Assembly (NCBI RefSeq): GCF_014654895.1
Contig: NZ_BNBE01000002.1
Location: 1,426,001 to 1,490,000 of the forward strand
From: Streptomyces filamentosus
Lineage (GTDB): Bacteria > Actinomycetota > Actinomycetes > Streptomycetales > Streptomycetaceae
Length of the DNA stretch: 64,000 nt
Direction of reading: 5' to 3'
This document shows positions 40,347-49,380 of this stretch, piece by piece; the first letter of the stretch is position 1, and each line of letters begins with the position of its first letter. The notes under the pieces were generated by a model. That model was not told where the DNA came from and made no database searches. It saw only the letters and a list, made by a program, of their open reading frames with translations. The translations under genes were made by a program, and so were the position numbers.

Positions 40347-42271
40347 CCACGGTCCCTGTCAGGCCGCTGACCGTCGGCGCCCTCGCTCGCGACCTCGTCG
40401 CGAGTGCGGGCCAGGCGGTCAGCGCCCTGCGCTGCTACGAGACGCTCGCCGCACTCTGGGTCCGGTCCGAAGACCGTCGCCTGCCGACGGCCGAGTGGCT
40501 GCGGGCCTCCACCCTGCGCGCCGCCGGGCGGCTCATCCGCGGCGAGATGCAGGTGGCGGCCCCAGACGCAGATCTCGTGCCACGTGAGCTGACCAGCGAC
40601 GAGTCGATCGTGCGCCTCCCGGCGTCCCTGGCAGTCCAGGGCGTGGAGTGGCCCGACATCGTCCAGCTCTCCGAGCGGTGGCTGTCAGCCAGGTCGGACG
40701 GATGGCCGGTCGCGGTGGTGGGCGTGCGAACGGGCGGGGCCTATCTCGCTCCTCTCGTCGCCGCCCGCCTCGCCCGCGAAGGGCTCGACGTCCACCTCGC
40801 CTCCGTACGACCGGGCGAGCGAATCACGCCGGGCCGGCGCAGGATCCTGCTGGTGGACGACCCGCCGCTGACCGGCCGCACCCTGGTGTCCCTCGCCCAA
40901 CGCCTGGCCGAACCCGGCAACACCGACGTCCTGGTGCCGGCCTTCCGTGACGACGACGTCCAACCGCTGCGGGACGCCGGCATCTCGGTCACCGTCCTGC
41001 CGCGATCCCGCTGGGCCTCCACCCGCCGCCTCGCCTCGGGCGCCCTCGACACGTACCTGTCCAAGGAGGCCACGTGGATCGGCCGCGCCGAAGCGCCGGT
41101 GAGCGTGGTGGGCTTCCGGCCGGGGAGGGAGAACTCAGCGCTGGCCGCATGGCCGGGCTTGCGGCGCCGCTCGCCCGCCCGGGCCGCCTTCACCCTCTCG
41201 ACCCGGCACGGCCGGCAACCGGTGGTGGCGTCCTGGATTCCGCCCGGCATCTTCGGTGACACTGCCCGCGCGACGGCCACCGCGTTGTCGAGCGCTCTGA
41301 CGCCGGCCACCGTGGGCGTCGCACCGGCCATGGTGATCAGCGAAGACCTGAGCATGTCCGCCCAACTGACCCCGCGTGGGGACTGCTGGCTCGACGACGC
41401 AGTCGGCTATGCCCTCGACCGCTCCGTCCAGCTCCCCGTTGCGATGAGCCTGCGCGCTCCCGCTCCCATCCCAGCGGCCTTGAAGACGGTCGCCACCGCG
41501 CTCACCAACGGCAACCCAGGGATGGTTCTGCCCCGGCTGCACCGCTGGGTGATGTCGATGGGGTCCTCGGTGCCGGACGGCCGGTGCGAGGCAGAGAAGT
41601 GGCTGATCGACGCCGAAGGCGGCCTGCGCAAGACCGGCCACCTCACCCACGCCTACCGCCGCGACAACGAACTGCTCACCCCACTCGTCGACCTGGCCGC
41701 CATCATCGTCGCGTTCGGCACCGACCTGAAGACGGTGGCCGCCGCCGTCGACCAGCGCCTTTCCGACGATGAATCCTGCCTGCCGGCACTCGCCACGGCC
41801 ATGCTCTGCTACGGCGTCGCCCGGGGCGAACAACTGCCCCGCACCTACAACCCGGAGCGAGCTGCAGCCACGGCGCGAGAGGCGCACCGTCTCCAGCGGG
41901 CCATGATCGACGCCGCGCTCGTCCTGCAGGAAGCGCTGCACATTCCGGTGAGCTCACGGACGCCGGTGCTTCGCCGGTGGCGTCGCCAGCCCGCGGCTCT
42001 ACTCCAGCCCATGCTGCCCTTCCGAGGCCGTCCGGCACCCAAGGCTCCGCGGATCGATACCCGGAACGTCGAGGAAGCGGTCACCCGTTGGGCCGAGGGC
42101 CGGTTCGAGCCGGTACAGGCCGGCAGCGCCCTGCTGCTGGCGCCGCTCGGCCCCGCCTCGACCTGGCAGCACGCGACCGCCGAGCTCGGTGACCTCGCTG
42201 CCCGGCTCCCCCACCCCCACCTCCTCGCCTGGTGCGGCGTGCCCCTCGTTCAGCTGGAGGAAACGTGCTGA
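40343..42271 (+). CDS. Phosphoribosyltransferase-domain protein with large unknown C-terminal region
   Basis: The protein has 642 residues. Residues about 100-190 carry a type I phosphoribosyltransferase fold: VAVVGVRTGGAYLAPLVA, then the PRPP-binding loop ILLVDDPPLTGRTL (168-181), close to the usual DD-x5-TG. The remaining 440 residues match nothing I recognise. They contain helical stretches and VTRWAEGRFEPVQAG near the end. PRTases join a ribose-phosphate to a base or amine. ATG 40343 overlaps the methyltransferase stop by 4 nt, and the HAD gene overlaps its stop by 7 nt. The domain combination is unusual. Confidence 0.82.
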   Translation: MTTVPVRPLTVGALARDLVASAGQAVSALRCYETLAALWVRSEDRRLPTAEWLRASTLRAAGRLIRGEMQVAAPDADLVPRELTSDESIVRLPASLAVQGVEWPDIVQLSERWLSARSDGWPVAVVGVRTGGAYLAPLVAARLAREGLDVHLASVRPGERITPGRRRILLVDDPPLTGRTLVSLAQRLAEPGNTDVLVPAFRDDDVQPLRDAGISVTVLPRSRWASTRRLASGALDTYLSKEATWIGRAEAPVSVVGFRPGRENSALAAWPGLRRRSPARAAFTLSTRHGRQPVVASWIPPGIFGDTARATATALSSALTPATVGVAPAMVISEDLSMSAQLTPRGDCWLDDAVGYALDRSVQLPVAMSLRAPAPIPAALKTVATALTNGNPGMVLPRLHRWVMSMGSSVPDGRCEAEKWLIDAEGGLRKTGHLTHAYRRDNELLTPLVDLAAIIVAFGTDLKTVAAAVDQRLSDDESCLPALATAMLCYGVARGEQLPRTYNPERAAATAREAHRLQRAMIDAALVLQEALHIPVSSRTPVLRRWRRQPAALLQPMLPFRGRPAPKAPRIDTRNVEEAVTRWAEGRFEPVQAGSALLLAPLGPASTWQHATAELGDLAARLPHPHLLAWCGVPLVQLEETC

Positions 42272-42933
42272 TCTTCGACTTCGACGGCGTCCTGCACGAC
42301 TCCCGCGAACGGGCCTGGAGCGCCTACCAGACCGTCCGAGGGGAGATGGAGTTGTGGGAGCTGCCAGACCTGGCAGGCCCGGGGGAGTTGCCGCTGATCT
42401 ACCGGGGCGTGCTCAGCCAGTCGCTGACCCGCTGGATCCCGTACGAGACGGCCGAGCGGTTCTGGCAGCGGCACGCACGGCTGACCGACCTCACGGCCGG
42501 CAAGGAAGAGCGCGGCGTCATCCCCGACCTTGTCGGCATCCTCGGCGAACTCGCGAGCGGTCCCGGGTACGGCATCGTCACCGGCAGTCACCGCACCACG
42601 GTCGATCGCCTGCTGCGACGAGATCTCGACACGGAAGCAATGCCACGGATACTGCTCACGCGGGACGAGGACGGCAACAAGACGCTCAAACTCCAGCTCT
42701 TGCAGCGGCAGCAGGGCGCAACCGCATACGTCGGAGACACCGGCAGCGACGTACGCCACGCCCGTGCCGCCGGCCTACGGGCCATCGCCGTCAGCTACGG
42801 ATACGCCGACATCGCCGACCTGACCACCGCCGGCCCCGACCTCGTACTCCACACCCCCGCGGAGCTCGCCACCTGGTGCCACAGCCCCCGTCCCATCGGC
42901 CTGTGGTCTCGACGGAGTGCCGCTGGGCGCTAA
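42265..42933 (+). CDS. HAD-superfamily phosphatase-like hydrolase
   Basis: This 222-residue HAD protein has motif I LIFDFDGVLHDS (nucleophile and acid Asp), motif II in YGIVTGSHRT, and motif IV AYVGDTGSDVRHARAAG with the metal-binding Asp pair. The cap is a small helical insertion. HAD enzymes of this type remove phosphate from nucleotides or sugar phosphates. GTG 42265 has GGAGG 4 nt upstream and overlaps the PRTase gene by 7 nt. Next to a PRTase it could dephosphorylate the PRTase product. The operon's coding sequence ends here. Confidence 0.9.
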   Translation: MLIFDFDGVLHDSRERAWSAYQTVRGEMELWELPDLAGPGELPLIYRGVLSQSLTRWIPYETAERFWQRHARLTDLTAGKEERGVIPDLVGILGELASGPGYGIVTGSHRTTVDRLLRRDLDTEAMPRILLTRDEDGNKTLKLQLLQRQQGATAYVGDTGSDVRHARAAGLRAIAVSYGYADIADLTTAGPDLVLHTPAELATWCHSPRPIGLWSRRSAAGR

Positions 42934-42999
42934 CTACCTGAGTTGCCTCGCTGAAGCGGGAGCACCGACAACGAGCAGCCGACCCGTTCGACTCGTCGG

Positions 43000-43488
43000 T
43001 CAGTCCGGGATCCATCGGACGCGATAGCGGGCCTGGAGGTCGCCGGCCGTCATGCCCCGCCGCTGCGCGCGTTCCTGCTGCTCGGCGGCCTGCTGCTCGG
43101 CATCCAGCCCGAGTCCATCGGGGGGAGATGCATCGTCGAAGGCGAGCTCGGGTTCCTCCCATTCTGTCTCGGTGCCGTGGACCGGACCGAATGGGGCCGG
43201 GCCCAGGCCGGAGACGCCGACAAGGTCGGGTGATCCACTGGTAGACATGAACGTTCCCGTCCGGCCGTCGGGGAGAGCCAGCCGGCCTGGCGCGGCGCCC
43301 CGTAGGTCGTCGAGGGTGTCTGTGTGGAGGCTTCCGACCCAGGTGGTGTGACGGTCGTACGTGAAGTCCGGCACCTTCTCGGGATCGAGGCTGAGTATCA
43401 GGGCCGCGACGACCGGTACCTCGCGTCCATCGGCGAGCGTGACCGTGCCCTCACCTACGTACCGGGTCTTCCCATCTTCCCACGGCAT
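43000..43488 (-). CDS. Unknown 162-residue protein
   Basis: No family is recognised. The N-terminal half has beta-rich sequence (RYVGEGTVTLADGREVPVVAALIL, TYDRHTTWVGSL). The C-terminus is acidic and Gln-rich (DAEQQAAEQQERAQRRG). ATG 43488 is preceded by a G-run ribosome-binding site inside an A6G6 tract. It is convergent with the HAD gene and upstream of nothing on its own strand. Confidence 0.72.
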   Translation of the reverse strand: MPWEDGKTRYVGEGTVTLADGREVPVVAALILSLDPEKVPDFTYDRHTTWVGSLHTDTLDDLRGAAPGRLALPDGRTGTFMSTSGSPDLVGVSGLGPAPFGPVHGTETEWEEPELAFDDASPPDGLGLDAEQQAAEQQERAQRRGMTAGDLQARYRVRWIPD

Positions 43489-43492
43489 TGCG

Positions 43493-43504
43493 CCCCCCTT
43501 TTTT
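43493..43504 (-). promoter_or_regulatory. A6G6 homopolymer tract at a ribosome-binding site
   Basis: On the minus strand six A's and six G's run directly into the ribosome-binding position of the unknown gene starting at 43488. The palindrome GCATATGC follows at 43505-43512. Homopolymer length changes here would alter Shine-Dalgarno spacing. Confidence 0.5.
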
Positions 43505-43605
43505 GCATATGCACGGACGGAGATCGTTCCGCATAAGCATGAAGCGGGCAACCTTCACGGGGATGCGGGACCGGGTACGGACGCGAAGACCTCTCCCGCA
43601 CAGGT

Positions 43606-44864
43606 CTACGGTCGCACTTGGATCAGCGCGTGAGTGCCGCTCGTACGCCAGGCAGCCACAGACCGTTGGAGGCTGTCCAGCGTTCCCTGCTCCAAGCCGA
43701 CAATGACGTCGGACTTCAGGGTCCGGAACGCTGCGACGGCCCTGGGGAAGTAGGCCGTGCGCTCGGCGAACGGCACAGTCGGGTGCCACAGCCTGTCTCC
43801 CACCAGGCGACGGTAGTTGAGATCACCCTTCAGAATCGTGAGCGTGGCACCCGCGCACTCCTTCCGCAGGTCCTCGGGCATCTCCTCGTACGGCAGCGGA
43901 GCGCAGAAGAACGGGTGGGTGCGGACCTCCAGGCTTCCCGCCGCCATGGCCTTCCAGAGTCGGCCGCCGATCCGGCCCGCTTCGCCGGATGCCTCGATGA
44001 GACGGCGGAGGCTGTCGACCACGTCCGCGGTCATCGCGTCGGAGACGTAGTACGGGTATGGCTTGACGTGAAGCACGACCCGCTCGGCGTGCCCGTGTGC
44101 GAGGAGGTGGTCGATGAGGACGAGGTCGGGAATCAGCTCACGTCCCGCGTTGTCGGCTACGACGGCCACGGTGGCCGAGGTGCCGGCGGGCAGGAGCTGC
44201 CACAGCGTGGCGCTGTCGTCGCTGACCAGGACCGGGACCGCGGCGTCAGCCACTGCCGGCTCCCCCGCCGAGACCCGGAAGCCGAGGTCCGCACGGTTGC
44301 CCCAGAGGGAGGCGTGGAGGAGCGCCGTAGCCCGCTCCTCGGCCGGAACACTGGCGAGCGCGTCGAGGGCCTGCAGCTCCTCCTCTACCGCGTCGCCTCG
44401 TAGTTCGGCCTGCTTGAATGGCGCGAACGGATCGGCTCTCTGCCACGGACCGGTACCGAAGTACCCGACCGCGCCGAGGAGCCTGCGGTAGAAGTAGCTC
44501 TCCGCCCACAGGAACGGGACGTCGTACCACGAGCGCCCGAAGTGCTCCTGTCCCCAGGCAGTCCAGCGCTCGTGGTCGTGATCCGCGGGGGCGAGTGGTT
44601 GGACGACACCGTTGGTGATCTCGTCCAGCAGTGCGTCGAGCGCTTCATGCTGTCGGCGACCGTACGGGAATGCATCTCGTACCTGCTGGATGGGGCAGGG
44701 TGACGCTTGGCCAGCACACCCCAAGCGAATGAGCCGGGCTCGTTGCTCAGGATGACCGGCGCGCTGGCCGCGGCGGCCGGGGCTGGGCCGGGAACGGCCT
44801 TCTCGCCCAAGTTGCGAGAGCTCCTCTCCGTCATGGTCCACTCCCGCTTGGTCTCGCTCGCCAT
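43606..44864 (-). pseudogene. DUF89 (damage-control phosphatase-like) gene with a frameshift
   Basis: Two frames together give one DUF89 protein. The N-terminal piece from ATG 44864 encodes VILSNEPGSFAWGVLAKRHP. The remainder, in another frame, continues IQQVRDAFPYGRRQHEALDA and carries domain motifs (LVLIDHLLAHGHAERVVLHVKPYPYYVSD; ILKGDLNYRRLVGDRLW with the metal-binding GDxNYR). The two join at a G-run (44692-44695; CCCC on the coding strand), where one base appears missing. DUF89 enzymes dephosphorylate damaged or overabundant phosphometabolites. It is a pseudogene if the base is truly absent, otherwise a sequencing error. GGAGG precedes the start. Confidence 0.8.
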
Positions 44865-45070
44865 GGAGGGTCCTCCGTGAACGGCATGCCGAAAGGTCCA
44901 GCCTAGTCGGCAGCGTTCGGCAGTGGTGTGACACTGGGTGCAGTACTCGGTGCACGCACCCCACCTTCGGCCTGCACCGTGCTGGGTCCCCCGCTCTGGG
45001 AGATGCTCACCGCCACCAGACGAGCCTCCGCCCGCTCTCTCCTATGCCACGTTCAGAAGGAGCCAAAGGC

Positions 45071-45538
45071 ATGCCCAACATCGTCAAGCGCAACGCCCGC
45101 GCCATCCTCCTTGACGGCGACGAGCTGGTCCTGATCAAGCGCATCAAGCCGGACAGAGAGCCGTACTGGGTGTCGGTCGGCGGCGGGGTGGAACAGGACG
45201 ACGCAACCATCGAGGCGGCCCTGCATCGGGAGGTGTTCGAGGAGCTGGGCGGCAAGCTGGAGCGCGCCGAGCTCGTCCACCTGATCACCGACCAGCTGGA
45301 GGACGGCATTGCCGTCCAGCACATCTTCGCCGCGCGCCTGGCGTCGATGGACCTGGCCGCACGTACGGGGACGGAGTTCGCCAAGCCAGAGCGGGGCACG
45401 TACGAGGTGGTCCGGGTACCGTTCACCGCCGAGGCCATGCGCGAGCTGAACCTGATGCCGCCCGAGCTGGCCGAGTTCATCGCCGCGAACACGGAGGCCA
45501 TCGTCTCCGTCGTCGACTCCCTGATCCGTGAGGCGTGA
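45071..45538 (+). CDS. NUDIX hydrolase
   Basis: This 155-residue NUDIX protein has a complete Nudix box running from GGGVEQDDATIEAALHRE through VFEELGG (G-x5-E-x7-REVxEExGG). Such enzymes hydrolyse nucleoside diphosphate-linked compounds or oxidised nucleotides. AAGGAG lies 8 nt before ATG 45071. It is divergent from the frameshifted DUF89 gene. The 205-bp spacer between them has two GGTGCA direct repeats. It may have a housecleaning role linked to the nearby PRTase/HAD operon. The 160 bp that follow it hold nothing I can support. Confidence 0.93.
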   Translation: MPNIVKRNARAILLDGDELVLIKRIKPDREPYWVSVGGGVEQDDATIEAALHREVFEELGGKLERAELVHLITDQLEDGIAVQHIFAARLASMDLAARTGTEFAKPERGTYEVVRVPFTAEAMRELNLMPPELAEFIAANTEAIVSVVDSLIREA

Positions 45539-45696
45539 GGGATAGCGGAGACCTTGACCTTCGCCAGCCTCAACGGCCCTGGCAGCAAGCGCAAGACCTC
45601 GCAGAGCTGTCGCAGACTGTTCGATTGCAGAGGGGGTGGCGTGCGGACTACTCCTTCGGTCAGGAGCTAACCGCAGCGGTGCAAACGCCGCGGTGT

Positions 45697-47856
45697 TCAG
45701 CTGCCCCATTCCATTCGCACAGGCTCACGGGCGGTGCCGAGCGCGCCATCGAAGTCGGCTAGACGTTCAGCGAGCGTGGCGGAGGCGAGTCGGGGTGGGA
45801 GTGCAGCGGAGAACTTGAGGCCGCGGACGGCACGCGGATCAACAGTGGGCAGGGTGAGGGACTCGGCCAATTCGGAGCGGGCGACCTTCCAGTCCTTCGA
45901 ACTGAGGTCCTGGCGCAGGCGGACGTGGGTGTCTGTGGGGCGCTGAACGGGGTCAGCAAGGTTTCCGAGGGAAGCTGTGAGAGTGGCGTTGGCGCGGTAG
46001 CCGGCCCAGGTCCACCAGCGGGTGGCATCTGCGTCTCGGACGAGGAGGGTGCCTGCAGGGTGCACTTCGTGGGGTGCGCGGTCCATGCGGAGTTCGGCGA
46101 GGGTGGCGGTGGCGCGGCGCGTGAGGCGGACGTCAGGGTCGGTGCCAAGGAGGACGTCGCGCATGGCGCGGGTGAGGGCGTAGGAGAGGCCGCGGGCTTC
46201 GCTTCCCTGCCATTTGGCGATGCCGCCATCTTCGACCGGTTCGACGAAGGCGCGGCGTCGGGCCCAGTCAATAAAGGTGACCTGCCAGCTGCGGCCGGCC
46301 AAAAGCAGGCGTCGCGGGCCTGGGCGTTCCTCGGTGAGGACAGTGGGGTCAGTGGTCCCGATCTCCTTGCGTCCGGCAAGCACGGTGAACTCAGGCGGTG
46401 CCGTGAACGAAGCGGTCAGCTCCATGAAGTGGCGTCGGCCGAAGTGTCTCTCGGCTTCGGTGCCGATGAACAGCATGCCGCCGTCGCTGTCGAGGAACCC
46501 GCCTTCGACGAGGTGGGACAAGAGAGGGCCGGCGGAGCGGTCGAAGGGAGCCAAACCGTTCCACTGTTCGGGCCATAGGCGGTCGCCGAGGCGGTGTTCC
46601 TGCAGGGTGACAGCGAGGAGTTGTTGTGCGACGAGATGGCGCGGCGAGGGGGGCGGGGTGACAGGTTCTACCCAGCCTCGGGACCACAGAGTGAGCAGGC
46701 CAGCGGCTTGGAGGAGGGCGTCGGGCCGGGTGGCGAGGAACAGGCAGTTACGGGAGGTGCCGGCACGGCGTCCGGTACGGCCGATGCGTTGCAGGAAAGA
46801 GGCCACCGTGCTGGGTGAGTCAATCTGGATGACGCGGTCAAGGTCGCCGACGTCGATGCCAAGTTCGAGGGTTGAGGTGGAGACGATGACACAGTCGCGC
46901 GCTTCGGCGAATGCCTGCTCGGAGCGAGCACGTTCGTCAGCGGAGAGGGAGGCATGGGAGAGGAACACGGTGACGTCGCGCGCCCGTAGTGCCGCGCCGA
47001 GCTCTTCCACCTGCTTGCGCGAGTCACAGAAGACAAGCCGTTTTTCGCCCTTGTGTAGGGCGGAGATCACTTTGGCAGCGTTGGCGAGAGATCCGACGTA
47101 GTCGAGTTCCACCTCTCCAGCGGGGCGCGGGAGATTTTCGGCGCCGGCCGATGCGGTCCCGCTGGCGGGCAGGGTCACTCCGGGGGCGACGACTCGGCCT
47201 GGGCGGTCGGCGGGGCTGGCGCCCTGGAGCCAGGTGAGCAGGGTGTCGGGGTTGCCGACGGTGGCGGAGAGGCCGATGCGTTGGATCCGTTGGCCGGTCA
47301 GTCGCTCCAGGCGTTCGAGTACGGCGAGCAGGTGCCAGCCGCGGTCGTCCCCCGCGAAGGCGTGCACCTCGTCGACGACGACGGCGCGTACGCGGCCCAG
47401 CATATGCGTGTGGTCGGTCTTGACGCTGATGAGCATCGCTTCGAGGGACTCGGGCGTCGTCAGCAGGAAGTCGGGGGACTCTGTGCGGATGCGGCGGCGC
47501 ACGGACTCCGGGGTGTCGCCATGCCAGAGCGCGGCTCGGCGGCCCAGCCACTGTGCGTAGCTGTCGACCCGGTGCACCAGGTTGTTCAGGAGTGCCTTGA
47601 GCGGTGCAAGGTAGAGGACGGAAGTGCCGGTCCAGTGCTTCTCCCGCATTGCGGACAGCATCGGGAAGGTGGCTGCCTCCGTCTTCCCTCCGGCGGTCGG
47701 CGCGAGCAGGATCGCGTCCTCGCCGTCCATCAGCGGGTGTACAGCCTCCTTCTGCAGGGGGCGCAGATCCGGCCACCCGAGTGTGTTGACGATGTGGTGC
47801 AGGACTACCGGGTCAAGGCGTTCCACCGGGTCGGTGCCGCGCGGCTGATCCTGCAC
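45697..47856 (-). CDS. brxHI: BREX-2 DEAD/DEAH helicase BrxHI
   Basis: This 719-residue superfamily 2 helicase of Lhr-like type has Walker A ILLAPTAGGKTEAATFP (about 49-65), DEVHAFAGDDRG for motif II (about 162), LSATVGN motif III and QRIGRTGRRAGTS motif VI. A C-terminal winged/accessory region follows. BrxHI is a specific component of BREX type 2 and is thought to act on phage or modified DNA. GTG 47856 has AGGAG 8 nt upstream. It is the last gene of the BREX-2 unit, 53 bp after brxD. Confidence 0.9.
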   Translation of the reverse strand: MQDQPRGTDPVERLDPVVLHHIVNTLGWPDLRPLQKEAVHPLMDGEDAILLAPTAGGKTEAATFPMLSAMREKHWTGTSVLYLAPLKALLNNLVHRVDSYAQWLGRRAALWHGDTPESVRRRIRTESPDFLLTTPESLEAMLISVKTDHTHMLGRVRAVVVDEVHAFAGDDRGWHLLAVLERLERLTGQRIQRIGLSATVGNPDTLLTWLQGASPADRPGRVVAPGVTLPASGTASAGAENLPRPAGEVELDYVGSLANAAKVISALHKGEKRLVFCDSRKQVEELGAALRARDVTVFLSHASLSADERARSEQAFAEARDCVIVSTSTLELGIDVGDLDRVIQIDSPSTVASFLQRIGRTGRRAGTSRNCLFLATRPDALLQAAGLLTLWSRGWVEPVTPPPSPRHLVAQQLLAVTLQEHRLGDRLWPEQWNGLAPFDRSAGPLLSHLVEGGFLDSDGGMLFIGTEAERHFGRRHFMELTASFTAPPEFTVLAGRKEIGTTDPTVLTEERPGPRRLLLAGRSWQVTFIDWARRRAFVEPVEDGGIAKWQGSEARGLSYALTRAMRDVLLGTDPDVRLTRRATATLAELRMDRAPHEVHPAGTLLVRDADATRWWTWAGYRANATLTASLGNLADPVQRPTDTHVRLRQDLSSKDWKVARSELAESLTLPTVDPRAVRGLKFSAALPPRLASATLAERLADFDGALGTAREPVRMEWGS

Positions 47857-47909
47857 GTCTATGGCTCCTGCGCTGGTCGTCAGAGGTCGGGGCTTCGAGG
47901 AATGGCTCT

Positions 47910-49259
47910 TCAGAGCTCGAGGTCGAGATCGTCCGCGGAGGCGGCTGGCGTGGGCGCGGCGAAGTTCCGTTCGGTGGCGGTGAGGTCGCCGCTGGAGACC
48001 GTGAGCTTGTAGTGCGTGCGCGGGTCGAAGTCGGGGAACTGGTCGATCCGGTCCAACACGTCCCCGACCAGTTTCTTCAGGTACAGCCGGGGTGCTACTC
48101 CGACCCTTCCGCCGAGAGCACCTCCCACGGCCCGTGCCAGGTCGGTGAGGTACGCGTCGTCGGCGAGCTGCTTGATCCGGTCCGGGGACTGGGAGCCGTC
48201 CGCGTACAGGTCGCGGATGGTGGCGCCCAGGCCGGTCAGTGACTGCTCGGTGAATCCGGGCAGCCGGATCTGGACGGCCCGTGGGTTGTCGAAGCGGGGG
48301 TCGGTGGTGAAGTCGGTGGCAAGGCGCTGGGCGAGTGGTGCGAGTCGCTGTACGCCCTGTTGTCCGTCGTAGAAGGCGGGCGTTCCGGTGATGACGAGGT
48401 AGAGGCCAGGGAAGCGGCCGGAGTGAACCTCGTCGATGAGCTGCCGCAGCGCGTTGAGTGCCTTGTCGCGTGCGTCGGAACGAACCCGCTGCAGGGTCTC
48501 CACCTCGTCCAGCACGAGAACGAGTCCGGCGTGCCCGGCGTCCCGGAGCACGGTGAGCAGGCCCTGCAAGAAGCCGAAGGCACCGAAGTGGTCCAGGTCG
48601 CCGCGGACGCCTGCGCTGCGCCGGGCGGCTGCGGCGACGTGTGGCTGGCCACCGAGCCATGCCATGACCGCGGCCGCGGTGGCCTCGTCTCCGGCGTCCA
48701 GGGACTGCTTGTATCCACGGAGGGCGGTGGCGAAAGCGGGGGCATGCCGGGAGACCTCGGCAAGCCGGGCAGTGAGAAGCCGGTCCACGGCCTGCGGCAG
48801 CTCGGTCTCGCTCGCGCCGTCGGCGAGTGCGTCCTCCTCCAGCGCGTAGAACCACGCGTCGACGACCGGCCGTAGTGCGCTCGGCGGGAAGCTCACGGTG
48901 GTCAGGCGTTCGGTGAGCCGCCGGTAGACGGTCTCCAGCTTGTGTAGGGGGGTCTCGGTCTCCGACACCTGTACTTCGGCTACGGCGAAGGTGCGTCGTT
49001 TGGCGCGCTCGCCGAGCCAGCGGGTGAAGAAGGTCTTGCCGGATCCGTACTCGCCACGCACGGCCTTGAACACCGAACCTCCGCCGGCGACGGCGTCCAG
49101 CTCCTCGTCGATTGCCCCTTCGAAGCGGCCCAGGCCGGTCGCGAGCAGGTCGAGGCCGCTTTCGGGGACGGCGCCGCGCCGCAGCGCATCCACGACGGCG
49201 CGCCGTCGCACGACGCCGACCGGGGCGGCCGCTGAAGCTGAGGATCCAAACGCGTTCAC
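47910..49259 (-). CDS. brxD: BREX-2 ATPase BrxD
   Basis: This 449-residue AAA-type ATPase corresponds to BrxD of BREX type 2. Walker A is GEYGSGKTFF (69-78) and Walker B is LVLVLDEVETLQ (246-257). The C-terminal half includes LVITGTPAFYDGQQGVQRL. The protein probably powers a DNA-handling step of the BREX machine. GTG 49259 has GGGAG 9 nt upstream. It lies between pglZ and brxHI on the minus strand, as expected for a type 2 locus. Confidence 0.9.
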   Translation of the reverse strand: MNAFGSSASAAAPVGVVRRRAVVDALRRGAVPESGLDLLATGLGRFEGAIDEELDAVAGGGSVFKAVRGEYGSGKTFFTRWLGERAKRRTFAVAEVQVSETETPLHKLETVYRRLTERLTTVSFPPSALRPVVDAWFYALEEDALADGASETELPQAVDRLLTARLAEVSRHAPAFATALRGYKQSLDAGDEATAAAVMAWLGGQPHVAAAARRSAGVRGDLDHFGAFGFLQGLLTVLRDAGHAGLVLVLDEVETLQRVRSDARDKALNALRQLIDEVHSGRFPGLYLVITGTPAFYDGQQGVQRLAPLAQRLATDFTTDPRFDNPRAVQIRLPGFTEQSLTGLGATIRDLYADGSQSPDRIKQLADDAYLTDLARAVGGALGGRVGVAPRLYLKKLVGDVLDRIDQFPDFDPRTHYKLTVSSGDLTATERNFAAPTPAASADDLDLEL

Positions 49260-49380
49260 CCGAACAGTCTCCCATCCGGCCGCCCACCTGGCCGGATTCC
49301 GACGCCAAAGCCTGACATCCAGCACGCGGACTGAGCGGGCCGGGAGACCGGCCCGCCCGATGCAGGCACACTGCGCCGGT

